Source: Lepas anatifera (lineage: Eukaryota > Arthropoda > Thecostraca > Lepadidae). From it: DNA of 64,000 nucleotides. Position 1 is the stretch's first letter, and every line of letters starts with the position of its first letter. Location: assembly GCA_034440635.1 (NCBI GenBank), contig JAOTON010000331.1, forward strand, positions 117,705 through 181,704, in the 5' to 3' direction. Positions 43,116 through 54,585 of the stretch are shown here, one piece after another. The notes beneath the pieces were generated by a model. The model was not told where the DNA came from, did no database searches, and was given only the letters and a program-made list of their open reading frames with translations. A program made the position numbers and the translations under genes.

Positions 43116-44525
43116 CAGCGGGGGAAACTGTGGTGAGCATTCCCAAGAATGGCTACTTTCCCAACAATGGGACATTGACCCATATTTGGAAATGCTTGTT
43201 CCATAAATGGAAACGCACGTTCTCAAGGATGGGAACGCCCGGAACGATGTGTTCAGAAAAAAACAACAGGAGTTTAGAAAAGATAAGGGGAGTCTTTCTA
43301 CCTGGTCACTTTCAAGTCTTCTTAAAATTTAAGGGGTTCTTCTTTGACTTAGAAAATCTGTCTTTGAGCGCTCCCTCAAATATTCTTCTAAACTGTGATC
43401 CAGTCCAAACGGTAAATGACGATTTAAAGACTGCTCTGAAACTATACAACCAGACAGATATGATTTTTTGGGATAATTTTTGGGGAAAGTTAATGAGAAA
43501 TAATAGGGTAAAAACTAAAGTTTTGAAATTGTAGACTGCAAAAATATTTTTATTGGCATCATACAGTTGCTGCCCACCATTTGCCCGACTAGTGAGGAAA
43601 TAGAGGAAAACCGTGCCTTTTGTATGTTCAGGAAGTAAGTAGAGCCTAGAAGTGGTATTTTCGTATTTCTTAAGCTGTTTTATATTGATTTGTATCAGGA
43701 AAGTTCTTTAGTTCTTTCAGTTTTTGTCCCCCAGATTGTTCGAATTATTCCGTAGAGTTTTGATAGGATTTTGCGCCCACCTGATAGGTGTTGCCTGGGG
43801 TCAAGCTTCCCCTCAAGACATCAGAGTGCATGTAGTAAAAACATACGCTGAGACTGATCGAAGGCAATGGTGGGAGAGACTAGAGACTCTAGCCCTTTGA
43901 TGTGGGAATTGGCGACTCTGCGATAGTATTTGGCACCCCCCGCTCGGATGACGCCCCCTTTCGACGTTCCCCTCCCCTGGGAAAACTTGGATTCGCCTAT
44001 GCCCCCTTCCACCCCTTTGAGCCTGCTTTTTACAGGGACAGGCCTTTGTTCCTTGGGCCGCCATCATAGGCGGATCCAGGATTGCCGATCGCGGGGAGAG
44101 CACCTTCCTGCGGGGGTGCCATCCGGACCGGGGAGCGCAATTTTTGCCCGGAGAAACTTATCAGGTGGGCGCAAAATCCTATCGGTAGGCGCCGATTCTC
44201 GCATCCTGGGAGGGGGGGGTGTTGGGAAGTGACATTTCAGGGGGCGCCGAGGATGAGGGTCGATATTTGGGCACGTGCCCCCCTTGCTCCCCCTCTTGGA
44301 TCCGCCTATGACTGCCATTCATATTTAGTCAGGGAAACTGACATGTTAAAATAATCAGGTAGATATACACCTTTATTCGTTTCAAGTTGTCTGAAATCCC
44401 AGTTTGAATCTACGATGAAAAATGCGTTTCCAATTATGGAACAAGCGTTTCCAAATTTTGGTCATTGTTCCCATTTTTGGGAACGTAGCCATTCTTGGGA
44501 ACGCTGACCACAGTTTCCCCCACTG
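43116..44525. mobile_element. 1.4-kb non-autonomous DNA element with ~100-bp TIRs
   Basis: The left end CAGCGGGGGAAACTGTGGT and about 100 following bases are matched, inverted, by the right end (44412-44525). TTAT flanks both sides (43112-43115, 44526-44529). There is no transposase gene inside. The superfamily is undetermined. It contains a nested element at 44065-44310. Confidence 0.75.
44065..44310. mobile_element. 246-bp hAT-like MITE nested in the 1.4-kb element
   Basis: The ends are CATAGGCGGATCC and GGATCCGCCTATG. Eight-base flanks GCCGCCAT and ACTGCCAT match at six of eight positions, which fits an old hAT insertion. Similar single ends lie at 2222 and 21055. Confidence 0.65.
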
Positions 44526-44534
44526 TTATGCCAT

Positions 44535-45366
44535 TTTGGGTGTTATTTGCAGAAAGTGATAATTTTGTGTTTGTGTAAATCAATCCATTAGCATATATTG
44601 GCAGTAAAGCAATAAAGCTATCCATAAAGCAGACACTCTTGCAGTCTTAGAATCTCCTCTTGGGTCTGGAGCCCTCCAATCTGCCATGTTAATTTAACCT
44701 TGATAGATGGTGGGTAGCCTACAGGCCTTTCTGCTCCCCTAACCTGTTTTAATATAACTTATCTTTTTAACTCACCTTGTAGATTTTCTCACTAATCCGG
44801 TCTTCTGGAGGGGGTGTGTTCGGGAGAGGAAAAGAAACCTGTGTCGAATAGAGAAACACCAGCCCCTCGGAGCAATGGCAGAATGAAATTATCAGCACTA
44901 AAGGATGGGAAATAAAGGTTGAGAATGGTGGGTATGTGTAAATGTTGAAGCATATAGCTTGAACTATTGTTACTTATATGGCTCTTTGCTACCAAATAGA
45001 AGTCATCAATTTCCTATGATTGACAATTTGGAAGAAAACAGCATGAAATGAGACCTGTAAAGTAGCCAAGATAATCATGAAAGTGAGAGAAGGGGCGCAG
45101 CCAAAGTTTTGGCATGGGGGACACCACCTTTGAGGGGCGCCCAGGAGAAAAGGGGTACTTCTTAGTGTAACTTAAAAAAAACTTCCTATATCTTAGTTTA
45201 TATAAACTTTTGGGTACCTTTGGTCTAAGAACAATGCAAATCAGGCATTGGCTGAGAAGGAAAGTTCGATTAAGACCGGAAAAAGTATCACTGAATTCAT
45301 GAAAACAGCCAAAACATGACTATTTTGGATAGATTTAAGGACAAATTAGCCAACTCAGGCGAGTAC
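44535..45366. other. no gene recognised
   Basis: AT-rich sequence without recognised coding or repeat content, apart from GGGGCGCAGCCAAAGTTTT near 45093, which resembles the end of a short mobile element. Confidence 0.4.
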
Positions 45367-45370
45367 TTAA

Positions 45371-45815
45371 AGGGAATGTGGCACCCTGGTCGAACCTGGA
45401 ATTTAGTGTAATTATGGGAACTCTTAGCTGAAAATCATGGAGACATCCATGATTTCTCTGAAAAAATGTACAATAAGCTCAATATTTTGATTTTTAAAAT
45501 GCTCTTCTAGGGAAAGAAAGAAATATATGCGTGTGATTGATGTCATGATCTGGCAACGTCTAGCATATTAAATAGGCTTTAAGGGTTTTCATTGGCTGAT
45601 ACTCTCCGTGACGTCAGCATATGTCGCCACACAAACAGTTTACAACTGTGGCCTGCTGCTAAGGATACATGTGGGGTATATTTCAGGTAGTTTTTAGCTT
45701 TTCTCTACGGAAATTTTGAGTTTCAAGACAAATGATATATAGAGAACCCGGTTTTCCGGCATGCTTTACAACTTAGCTATCTCAGTTAAAATCACGTAGA
45801 GGTGCCACATTCCCT
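45371..45815. mobile_element. 445-bp MITE with TTAA target duplication (Kolobok- or piggyBac-like)
   Basis: The ends AGGGAATGTGGCACC and GGTGCCACATTCCCT are perfect 15-bp inverted repeats. TTAA flanks both (45367-45370, 45816-45819). TTAA duplication is shared by piggyBac and Kolobok. The AGGG start argues against the usual piggyBac CCYT, so Kolobok is the better guess. No coding capacity. Confidence 0.82.
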
Positions 45816-45819
45816 TTAA

Positions 45820-46390
45820 CATCAGAGAAATCATCAGAGCCTGAAATGTCTCGCTATGTGCAAGCTAAGACGTATTGGAGTCGAAGATTCATTTGTTATG
45901 CCCATTGGTTTTGTCGTGACGAGTGAGCCCTGGTTGAACGTTGATTAAGTTCCGCGGCTCCCACAATGGCTGTGGGAGGGGGAGTGGCATAGTGACATTG
46001 GACGAATACCTTTTTTGTTGCCGGAATAGTTTGGGAGATACCTTTTTAACTCGTTTATAAAGTTCCATATTTTCAAGGATCGGTCCCAGTTACAGTAAAG
46101 AAAAGGTAGACGAGCTGGTGGTTTGGTGTGGATGGTGTGACAGGCCTGAAAATTGTGAAAAACTAGTTCTTCATTTAAATTAATTAGTAGAAATACTGGT
46201 TTAGGAGACCGTGCTCTGAGCTCAGGGGCACATGCCTTTTTAGCATCCCTCCCCAGAATCCACCAGTATAACTAGCACTTTATATAGTCAGGGGTGCTTA
46301 GGCATCACAATCCGTTTTAGCCACGGCTCATTTCTCGTTATCTCCATTTTACAAGGGAAAATAGAAAATTGCCCCCTTATCCCCCTAGTT
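45820..46390. other. no gene recognised
   Basis: Nothing coding or repetitive was recognised. Confidence 0.4.
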
Positions 46391-46690
46391 CTGTCCCCAG
46401 GCACAAGACTAGCTCAGTGACGCCCTACCCCCCGAGGTGATGGGAGTTAGCTTTGCGTTCTTATCCCCTGTTTAATTAAGACCAGCTCATGGGGCCCCTG
46501 ATGTGGATCAGACCCCCCCAGAGTAGCTCATGCTTGACCCAGGGACTAGGCTAGCTCAGTGACCCCAGAGATGGGGGGTCATCAGACTAGCTCAATGGGC
46601 CCCAGATAGGCTCGTATGACCTTGAACCAGCTCAAGGAGCCCCCAGAACAATTGAAAGTGTCAGATTCCCTCAGGGGACCGATTTTCACT
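46390..46690. repeat. degenerate GACTAGCTCAGTG / CCCC repeat cluster
   Basis: Units such as GACTAGCTCAGTGACCCC and GACCAGCTCATGGGGCCCC recur about every 30-40 nt. It is a relative of the arrays at 4310 and 48290. Confidence 0.55.
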
Positions 46691-46929
46691 TACCGGTTCG
46701 TCTGGCAAGTAAAGATTGGAGCAACGGGGAGTGACGCGCCCGGGGCCCCAGTCAGCCATGGGAGGCACCTCGTCACATTGCCGCGGATGCGTCATTTCTA
46801 GCTCTCTGGCGGCTGCCGACTCTTCCGACCTCGGTCGGCTAGAGTCGGCGTCTGTCGTCGGTGACTCTGGTGATGAGGTCCGCGGTGATGGTGGCGGCTG
46901 CCTTCCGGGCTCTTTGTTACCTGTTCGGT

Positions 46930-47689
46930 AACCGTATTGGATCGGGTCAGCGCTGTCCTGCACCTCCCAGTACGTAGCTCCTGTTTGTTTTAGTTCTCTT
47001 GTTTTGTTGATTATTTTTAGTTCCTGTCATCTTTTTTTGCCTTAGTTGCTGGTTCCACAGTTATTTGCCTTCTTCGGCATTTTATGGGTGTATGGCGCCC
47101 ACTCGAGGCCTATCTCGAGCCCCGGCGACGAGGTTGACGGGATCCTGGGGGGTTGAGGTCCCTCTCGGGCGGATCAGTCCCGAGGGCTCCAACACGCCCC
47201 CTTTGGCCCAGATATCTCCATATAACCGGGGGTAAGCCGTCCGTAGGCTGCCGCGGGCGGCCTAGCTACGCGGCAGTGTCTACGGACACTGTCGCTCGGT
47301 CCAGCTGGGTAGGGGGATTATGTTTCGGGTGTGCGGCGCGGCGCCCTTCGCGGTGGGGACTGTGATAGTTCTTGCCGGGCGCGATGCGGGCCGGGGTTTT
47401 GGAAACCGTCGATTTGCGAGACTCCGGCCTGTTGCGCGCGCCTAGTGGGCCGCAGTCTCCGCTGCGTGAGGGCTGACGCGTTTTGCTTCGTCCCGACTCA
47501 TGGCCCTTCCGGCCCACTGGGCTGATGGCGTCAAGGGGGTGGGTGCGTTCTGATCGGAGGGGTTGTGTGAGTATCTCTCGCCCGTCTGAGACGGGCGCAC
47601 CTGCCCCCGTAGGCACTGTACCAGCCCCCGGGCCCAGCTATTGACAGCTGGCAACCCGGGGGGCCAAAGGTAAATACTTTTCTCATGGC
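46930..47689 (+). other. GC-rich sequence before a LINE ORF1 fragment
   Basis: Possibly the 5' UTR of the I-type LINE whose ORF1 fragment follows. No domain seen in its open frames. Confidence 0.35.
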
Positions 47690-48270
47690 GTCCTCCTAAG
47701 CATCTACTTCTACCGGAAAGACCCTACGGACTCCGATCCCTGCTTCGAACTTGACCAGCCCGACCACATTCTCTGAAACCACTGATGTGATGGACTCTAC
47801 GGATGATAGACCCCCGCGCTAACTAGACCACACCAGGCTCGCGCTTCAACCCCTGTGGGGGACAAGAACACTCCCAAAGTTCTGGTCCTCACTCTTGAGG
47901 AGGGTGACAAGGTTAACCCTTCCAGGTCTCTCAGGCCCTGGCAAAGCTTGGAACTGCAAACAACGTGTATCGGCACTCAGGCACAAAATTGGAAGTGACC
48001 ATGTCATCGGAGGCAGAAACACGTGACCTATTGTCTACCAAAAACCTTTCCTATTTAGGTGAGGGAAAGGCAGTGATCTGTGTACCAGTCTCTGTCGCTC
48101 CTCATCCGACAAAGAACAGCGCTGTGGGCGTTGTTACTTGTCGGGAACTGGTAGACTCCACGGAGGAGGATGTTCTGATCGGTCTGGAGGAGCAGGGTGT
48201 AACGAAAGTGCGAAGAATGAGCAAGAGATTGAATGGCAAACTCGTGCCAACGAATACTTTCGTCTAAGGG
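47690..48270 (+). pseudogene. I-type LINE ORF1 fragment
   Basis: Frames around VAPHPTKNSAVGVVTCRELV and TEEDVLIGLEEQGVTKVRRM parallel the inner LINE ORF1 (VEPHRTKNFKKGVVNSQELR, EEIVEGLEELGVVEVRRI). The zinc-knuckle half and all of ORF2 are missing. The match stops abruptly near 48268, where a tandem array begins. Confidence 0.75.
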
Positions 48271-48289
48271 TACCCCTCCCCCAGCATGA

Positions 48290-49960
48290 TCTTAGTGTGC
48301 CCCCGAGCTTTGTCTTAGGAGCTCCCGGACACCAGTATCATGGGGCTACGAAGTATTGGTCTCGGGTGCCCCCGAGTAATGATTTCAGGGGCCTCCGAGT
48401 GCTGATTTCGGAGGGACCCCGAATGTGTGGATGCAGTGGCGTAGCCAAGGTGGTTCATAGGGGTTCGTGGATCCCCCTCTGGGGCCAATCTTAACTGCTT
48501 AATCTTAACCAAAAATTCTCTGATCAGGGGGCCCAGGAGTCAGTCCTAGGGGCCCACAAGTTTTGTTCTCAGGGGGTGCCGAGTTGGCCTCAGGGTCCCC
48601 CGGAGTCGGTCTCAGAGCCCCCGCGAAGATCGATTTCACAGGGGGCCCCTGAGAGTCAGTCTCAGAAAACCCCAAGAGTCGGTCAAGGGGACCCCCGAGA
48701 CTCGATATCAGAGGGGCCCCAGAGTCTGTCTAAGGGGCCTCCGAGTGTCAGTCTCAGGAGCCCCCCCAGAGTATGTCTTAGGGGGTCCCTCGAGATTTGT
48801 TCTCATAGGACCCCGAGAGTCGTTCTCAGGGGGCCGCCGAGAGTCGATCTCAGGGGCTCCTCTCAAGTTATTATAAGGTACCCCATTACATTTGATCCGA
48901 GGGGACCTCTCAGTGGGCCCCCGCGAGCTAATAAGGGGACCCGAGAATAAGTATCACGGGGGCCGCCAAGTGTTGGTTTCAGGGGACCCATAATATCACG
49001 GGCATCGCTCTCAGGAGTTTTTTTCTTTCAGGTGGCCCCGAGATTTAATATGGAGGTCCGTAGGTTAGTCTCGTTTGTTCCGCAGACTGCTGGTCCCAGG
49101 GGGCCCCGAGAGTTAATCTAGGGAGCCCTCGAGAGTTAGCCTCAGGTTGTCTCCCCTCTCCGAGTTTTGGTCTAAGGGGCCCCAAGAGTCAGTCTCGGGG
49201 AGCGCCCAAAAGTCAGTCTCAGAGGGCGCCCGGGAGTCAGTCTCAGGGACATTCGAGAGCTTATCTTGTGGCTCTGAGATTAATTATCAGAGTTGCTCCC
49301 GAGTTTTGGTCTCACGGGCCCCGAGCTAGCCCTAGGCTCCTGAGGGCTAATCTGTGGCCTCCAAAAGTCAGTCTCGGTGCGCCAAAAAATGTGTCATTGG
49401 TACTTCCACCCCCCCCCGAGTGTTAGTCTCAGGGGCGCCCTAGAGTTAGTCTCAGAGGGCTGTCGAGAGTCATTCACACCCCCCCGCCCTCCCCTAGAGA
49501 CAGCCTCAGGGGACCCCGGGAACTTATCTGGATAGCCCCGAGAGTCTCAGTAGCCCCCCTCCCTCCCGAGAGCAAATCTAGGGGATCGATAGTTAGTCTC
49601 GGAGGTGCTGCCGAGAACTAATCTCAGAAGCCCTGAGAGATTCTCAGGGGCCCTCAGTTTTGGACATGAGGCGCCGGGAGTCAGTCTGGGGGCCCATGAG
49701 ACTTATCGGGAGAAAGGCTGAAAATTAGCGTTGTGAGTGCCGCCAAGTGTTAGTCTTAGACGGCCCCAGAGCTAGTCTTAGACGGCCCCAGAGCTAGTCT
49801 TAGACGGCCCCAGAGCTAGTCTCAGGCTCCCCAAGAATTAATCTCGGGAGCCCGAGTTATTTTCACGGGGACCTTTCAGTTCTGGCGTAAGGAAGGCGGG
49901 AGAGCTAACTCAGAGATTCGACAATTAGTCTCAGGAGTATTGGTCTACGTGACCTCCTCC
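48290..49960. repeat. 1.7-kb degenerate array of a near-palindromic ~25-bp unit
   Basis: Roughly 50-60 degenerate copies of a unit made of GGGGCCCC and GAGAGTCAGTCTCAG. Each unit is nearly self-complementary (CCCCGAGA against TCTCAGGGG). Periods vary from about 23 to 30. Three copies at about 49755-49815 are almost identical. Confidence 0.85.
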
Positions 49961-50213
49961 CCCAGCACTCTTATGATGTGCCGAGGCCGCCCCCTCGGTG
50001 CTGATGGTGCCCCCCCGCCCACGTGCCCTGATGGTGCCCCACTGTGCTCCGACTGCGCCCATAGCCTATCGTTTTCTTTGCTGTTTATTGCCCACCGGTG
50101 CCCTGTCATCTTTTTTATTTTTCCGTATCAGAGCCGAAAGGCCCTCCTTTGCTTTGCGTGGTCCTGTTCAAGCATGTTCATATGTAACCCCGCCGTACCT
50201 TCCTTCTCCTCAG

Positions 50214-50415
50214 CGTGGTGGTGGTGCCGATGGGACCTTCTATTGAGGTCAGCTCTAAACAGAGCTTCGCCTGTACTGAGTTGTGCTTTAACGGGCGTAT
50301 CAACTGGGAATCGCCCGTGAGACGCTGCGAGAGACAACGTGGCTGGTTAGCTGCGGCATGCTGCAGCATCATGCTGCGAGACCTACCACGTCCTCACTGC
50401 ATCACCATCTACCAG
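50214..50415 (+). CDS. candidate single exon, unidentified protein
   Basis: The polypyrimidine acceptor TTCCTTCTCCTCAG is followed by 202 nt open in one frame and the donor CAG|GTAAAT. It reads VVVVPMGPSIEVSSKQSF, then a cysteine-bearing stretch (CTELCFNGRINWESPVRRC) and CITIYQ. Splice signals on both sides and the lack of stops support an exon. No family recognised and no partner exon was found in the window. Confidence 0.4.
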
Positions 50416-50838
50416 GTAAATATATTTGGAGGCTAATTAAATTGAGCGTCCAAAAATAAAAATAACTTAACCAGCTGCATTGTTAGTTGTATTGCACTCT
50501 TAACCAACTGCATTGTTAGTTGTATTGCACTAGCAGGACGGACCGTGGCGAATGATAATATGTATACTTTTTACTGATTCCTGTGGTAAAAGCAGTGTCA
50601 TGCTCTTTTCATCCCAACGGAAACACATCCAGTGTTACGGTAAATGAGATTATTCCAAATAGATGAAGACTGGGATCAGCCCCTGTCAAAAGTTTCACTT
50701 GCCTTGACGAGTCGCTCCCCGCCTGGGGTTTTTGCAGAAGAACTGTAAACGATTTGGCTTGCCTTTTATTCTGATATTTTTTGCAACTTGCGTAAAATTT
50801 TGGGTCTAGGTCACTTGGGGGTTGTCTCAATATAGACA

Positions 50839-50847
<9 letters not shown>

Positions 50848-50896
<49 letters not shown>
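50848..50896. repeat. (TA)n microsatellite
   Basis: About 48 bp of TA dinucleotides. Confidence 0.95.
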
Positions 50897-50898
<2 letters not shown>

Positions 50899-51029
50899 GA
50901 GTATATATCGTTCGTATATTCGAATCCATCCAAATATAATTGGGTTTTCAGGCATCGATTGACAATATGCACATACTCAAAGCACAACTAACGAGCACAC
51001 AGGCCAGAAAGTAAGACACACGAGATACG

Positions 51030-51205
51030 CATACGTTGAGGTGCCACGAGGCCGATAATTAATGATTGACAGCTGGTTGTTCTCTGACCACCTTTCTAAA
51101 GCTGGCTAGTGATAGTGCGTTTACGGTGGCAGGTGGCAACTCATTCCAGATATTTGCCACCCGGTAATTAAACGACCGTTGTGATGCGGTAAGGCGAAGA
51201 GCCGG
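51030..51205 (-). pseudogene. C-terminal fragment of a CR1-like LINE ORF2
   Basis: The minus-strand frame reads QRSFNYRVANIWNELPP then LASFRKVVRE, the typical end of a CR1-group ORF2. It is separated from the Penelope-like element by a (TA)n tract. Confidence 0.65.
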
Positions 51206-51210
51206 CAGCT

Positions 51211-51212
<2 letters not shown>

Positions 51213-51286
<74 letters not shown>

Positions 51287-51306
51287 TATATTTATATTTA
51301 TATTTA

Positions 51307-51350
<44 letters not shown>
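51213..51350. repeat. (TA)n / (TTTATA)n microsatellite
   Basis: TA dinucleotides with a central TTTATA segment. Confidence 0.95.
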
Positions 51351-51351
<1 letters not shown>

Positions 51352-51377
51352 TGTATTGTTGAAGAGCCATTTGACAG

Positions 51378-52868
51378 GTTAACGATAAAGTTACACACTG
51401 AAAAATTGGATATTAAATATATTAAAACAAATCAAACATACGGGCGCGTTTCGATACTTCTTCAGCGTATGTTTGAAGAGTAGAACTGTCTGTCGACGAA
51501 TGCAGGTTTCTGGGAGCTCACGTGAGGCTAAACGTGAAGAATATTTGTCAATGTTTTTGATATTGTGAAGTCCCCTCTTTTGGAATTTTGATTCTCATTT
51601 TGTTCAATTGGGGACGACTCCAAAAACTTTCTACTATTTTTTATAGACCTCTGTGGAGTATTTCTGCATTTTTCCGGTTCGGTAAGTGTTCAAATTGTTC
51701 GGAGTGTATGACAAATGAGCTCGTAGTTTTATGATTTCTCAGGTCTAATTTGTGTTCGTAAATTCGCTTTTTTGCAGGCCGCGATACGTTTCCCGGTAGT
51801 AGAATCTTGTGCAGTTTTAGCATGGAATTTTGTAGACGATGCTGTTCATATTAATGTTTTTCAAATCCTGCTTCTTTTTGATGAGGTCTCCTATTTTCAA
51901 GCCTGTGCTTGCAATAAACCTAATATCTGCTTGTTTAAGTGTCCTTTCTAGTATTCTGTGTTAGATGTTTTTGGTCCTACAAAAGTTCTCAGTGGCGTAG
52001 CTCTTGTTTTTTCGAATTTCTAATCCTTTTTGCCTTCATAAGACATCTCACAATAAATGCTTTAGGGTATTTTAGTTTTAGAAACGACGAGAAAATGCAA
52101 TTCATCTCCTCTTCGTGATATTCGTTGCTGCACACACGGAGTGCACGGAGGAAAAACTCAACGATTACCCTGGATTTTACTCGGTCACTATGGGCAGAAA
52201 AATAATGTATGAAATTGTCGGAGTTGGTTGTTTTTCTGTATACTTTGAATTTCACTCTGTCGTCTGTCCTCAGAATCTCTACTTCTAGAACACGGAATAC
52301 TAGAAAGGACACTTAAACAAGCAGATATTAGGTTTATTGCAAGTACAGGCTTGAAAAATAGGACACCTCATCAAAAAGAAGCAAGATTCGAAAAACAACA
52401 AGAACAGCATCGTCTACAAAATTATATGTCAAAACTGCGCAAGATTCTACTACGGGGAAACGTATCGCGGCCTGCAAAAACGAATTTGCAACACAAATTA
52501 GACCTGAGAAATCATTAAAACTATGAGCTCATTTGTCATACACTCCGAACAATTTGAACACTTACCGAACAGGGAAAATGCAGAAATTATCCACAGAGGT
52601 CTATCAAAAATAGAAGAAAGTTTTTGGAGTCGGCCCTAATTGAACAAAATGAAAATCTAAATTCCAAAAGAGGGAACTTCACAATATCAAAAACATTGGC
52701 AAATATTCTTCACGTTTAGCCTTACGTGAGTTCCTAGAAACCTGCCGTCGTCTACAGACAGTTCTACTCTTCAAACATACGCTGAAGAAGTATCGAAACG
52801 CATTCGTATGTTTGATTTGTTTTAATATCTTTAATATCCAATTTGTCAGTGTGTACCTTTACAATGTG
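51378..52868 (-). mobile_element. Penelope-like element with palindromic 3' half
   Basis: The minus strand carries the RT C-terminal part and GIY-YIG endonuclease of a Penelope-like element (52312-51641). The segment 51390-51960 is repeated in inverted orientation at 52292-52857, arms of about 565 bp around a unique centre of about 330 bp. The right arm starts exactly at the shared GGACACTTAAACAAGCAGAT. The right arm has more deletions. Confidence 0.8.
51641..52312 (-). pseudogene. Penelope-like RT (C-terminal part) and GIY-YIG endonuclease
   Basis: 52312-51989 reads VYRKTTNSDNFIHYFSAHS, VKSRVIVEFFLRALRVCS and YPKAFIVRCLMKAKRI, the post-catalytic part of Penelope RT. 51823-51641 reads RPAKKRIYEHKLDLRNHKTT and FVIHSEQFEHLP, the GIY-YIG nuclease region. 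A stop interrupts the link between them and the catalytic RT core is absent, so the copy is 5' truncated. Confidence 0.75.
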
Positions 52869-53029
52869 TATGGTTTCTGGGTTTGTCTTATTTCTGCGGT
52901 TCTAATGACATGCGTTGTGACCCATTTTCATCCTGTGTTGACCCAGATTTCACCTATAGATCATACTACATATTGTTCGATGTGGCTTGCTGAGAAGCTT
53001 CCAAGTGTATAAATAGTTTTATTATGACT

Positions 53030-53815
53030 TTGTACGTCAGATGCCTTGACAAAAACCTTCATTTCCCTTAAATTCCTATGGTGATATGTTTTGGCCCCTG
53101 GTGATTTAGAGTTTTAGCTGATAAAAATCTACAAATGATTTCTTTAGCGCTTAAGTAAAGGCATCTATAGTGATCTCTTTTCATCACTTTTCACCAATTA
53201 GCACGGTTTTCGAGATCTTCGGGTATCTGTCCTCCCCACCCCCTCTTCAAAGCGAAGGTGGCTCAGACTCCTTTTAACTCGCTTGTTAAATACACGCTAT
53301 GTATAGTTCTTATCCCAATGACACGATCTATCAATTGCTAACACAAATTTTGTTTCAGGGAAATTGTCTCAAGTAGACGACTGTCACGAAGGAGCAATCA
53401 GTGGATATGCCAGGGCGCCCTTCAGGACGCTATCGCTGCACTGCTGCTCGGCGCTGGCCATCGCCATTTGTGATGGAACGACTCGGCGGAGGCGGGAGTT
53501 CCCCGTGGTGGAGGATGGCGGGCAGTCGTGCTCCTGTCGGGCGAGACGCGGGAGGACTGCCCTCCTTCCCGACTCCTCTGTTCCAGCCTGAACTCAACGC
53601 CCTTAAATCAGCGGTGGTTGCTTGTTATGGGGTTGCCGCGTAGTGGTCCCTCCGAAGGGCGCACCAGCATCTTGTCGCATTTACATGAAGGTCTCTTGTA
53701 AGTGTGTGTATGAGTAATTGGTAATAGAATAATATAGAACCAGAATTTATCAACTACCACAAGATGACGACGGGGCCGCCCCAAGACTTCGTGCGATAAC
53801 CGTTTCCAGGTCCAG
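53030..53815. other. no gene recognised
   Basis: Open frames at 53364-53640 are arginine- and serine-rich, without a recognised domain. They may be host or LINE debris. Confidence 0.35.
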
Positions 53816-53819
53816 GAAA

Positions 53820-54140
53820 CAACACTGGCCTAATGGCTGGCACCGAAGTAGCATGCGGGATCACGCGCCGTCATCCATGGGTCGGTACAATCGTGACGCT
53901 GCGATCACGGTGCGCCAGCTCCAAGCCGGGCACTGGACAGGCTCGGAGCAGCACCTCGGCTGGATGGGCCACCGGCTGACACCTACCTGCTCCCAGTGCT
54001 GCAGTGAGGCGTGCTTCATGACCCTCTGCCTGAAGTACAGGGAAGAAGTGGGCACCCTGACACACATGCTGCTGCGCTACCCGTGCCTGTTCGGCACAAG
54101 CCTGGGAAAAATCTACTGTGCCACACGCAGCATGATATGA
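53820..54140 (+). pseudogene. LINE ORF2 C-terminal zinc-binding fragment
   Basis: The frame reads TVRQLQAGHWTGSEQHLGWM, then CSQCCSEACFMTLC, CLKYREEVGTLTHMLLRYPC, resembling the cysteine-histidine tail after RT or RNase H in some LINEs. The rest of the element is missing. Confidence 0.5.
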
Positions 54141-54398
54141 AGGTGCTAAAATGACCAGTAATTGCGCTGAGAAGTCATTGTATTGTCCTTCGAAACAGAT
54201 GAAGCATCTGTGACTCGTTAGCAAATTACGTGGAGTGTTTTTTTTTCCAAGATAATCGTTTTGAATCGTTGTAAGGCAAAAATGAGCCTGTGATATGTGC
54301 AGTATGGTTCGGCTGATTGCGCCAGACTTCTACCCCGTGTTACGCACTGCATAATGATACCCTCAGATATGCGACTTAACCATACATCATGATTTTGT

Positions 54399-54402
54399 AT
54401 AT
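54399..54402. repeat. putative 4-bp target duplication (ATAT), left
   Basis: ATAT before GGCTCATTCCGCG; the matching ATAT is at 62012-62015. The sequence is short and palindromic, so the support is weak. Confidence 0.45.
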
Positions 54403-54585
54403 GGCTCATTCCGCGTCAAATCGATCAAAAAAATGGCATTTTCGTACCCGACCCCCTCAGAATTTGATGAAAATTGGTGCACTTGCAGTACCATATGAAA
54501 AAGCGTCACACATGAAATTTCAGTCTGGAGCAGGGCTTGAGGTCAGATCTAGAGGTCATCAAAGGTCATGCGTTTTCGCCGACTT
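54403..54585. repeat. left terminal inverted repeat, outer part
   Basis: Pairs with about 61830-62011. It is split by the retroelement insertion; the inner part resumes at 56471 and runs to about 56765. Confidence 0.8.
54569..54585. repeat. 17-bp target duplication, left
   Basis: TGCGTTTTCGCCGACTT, identical to 56471-56487, flanks the ORF1-only retroelement. Confidence 0.9.
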
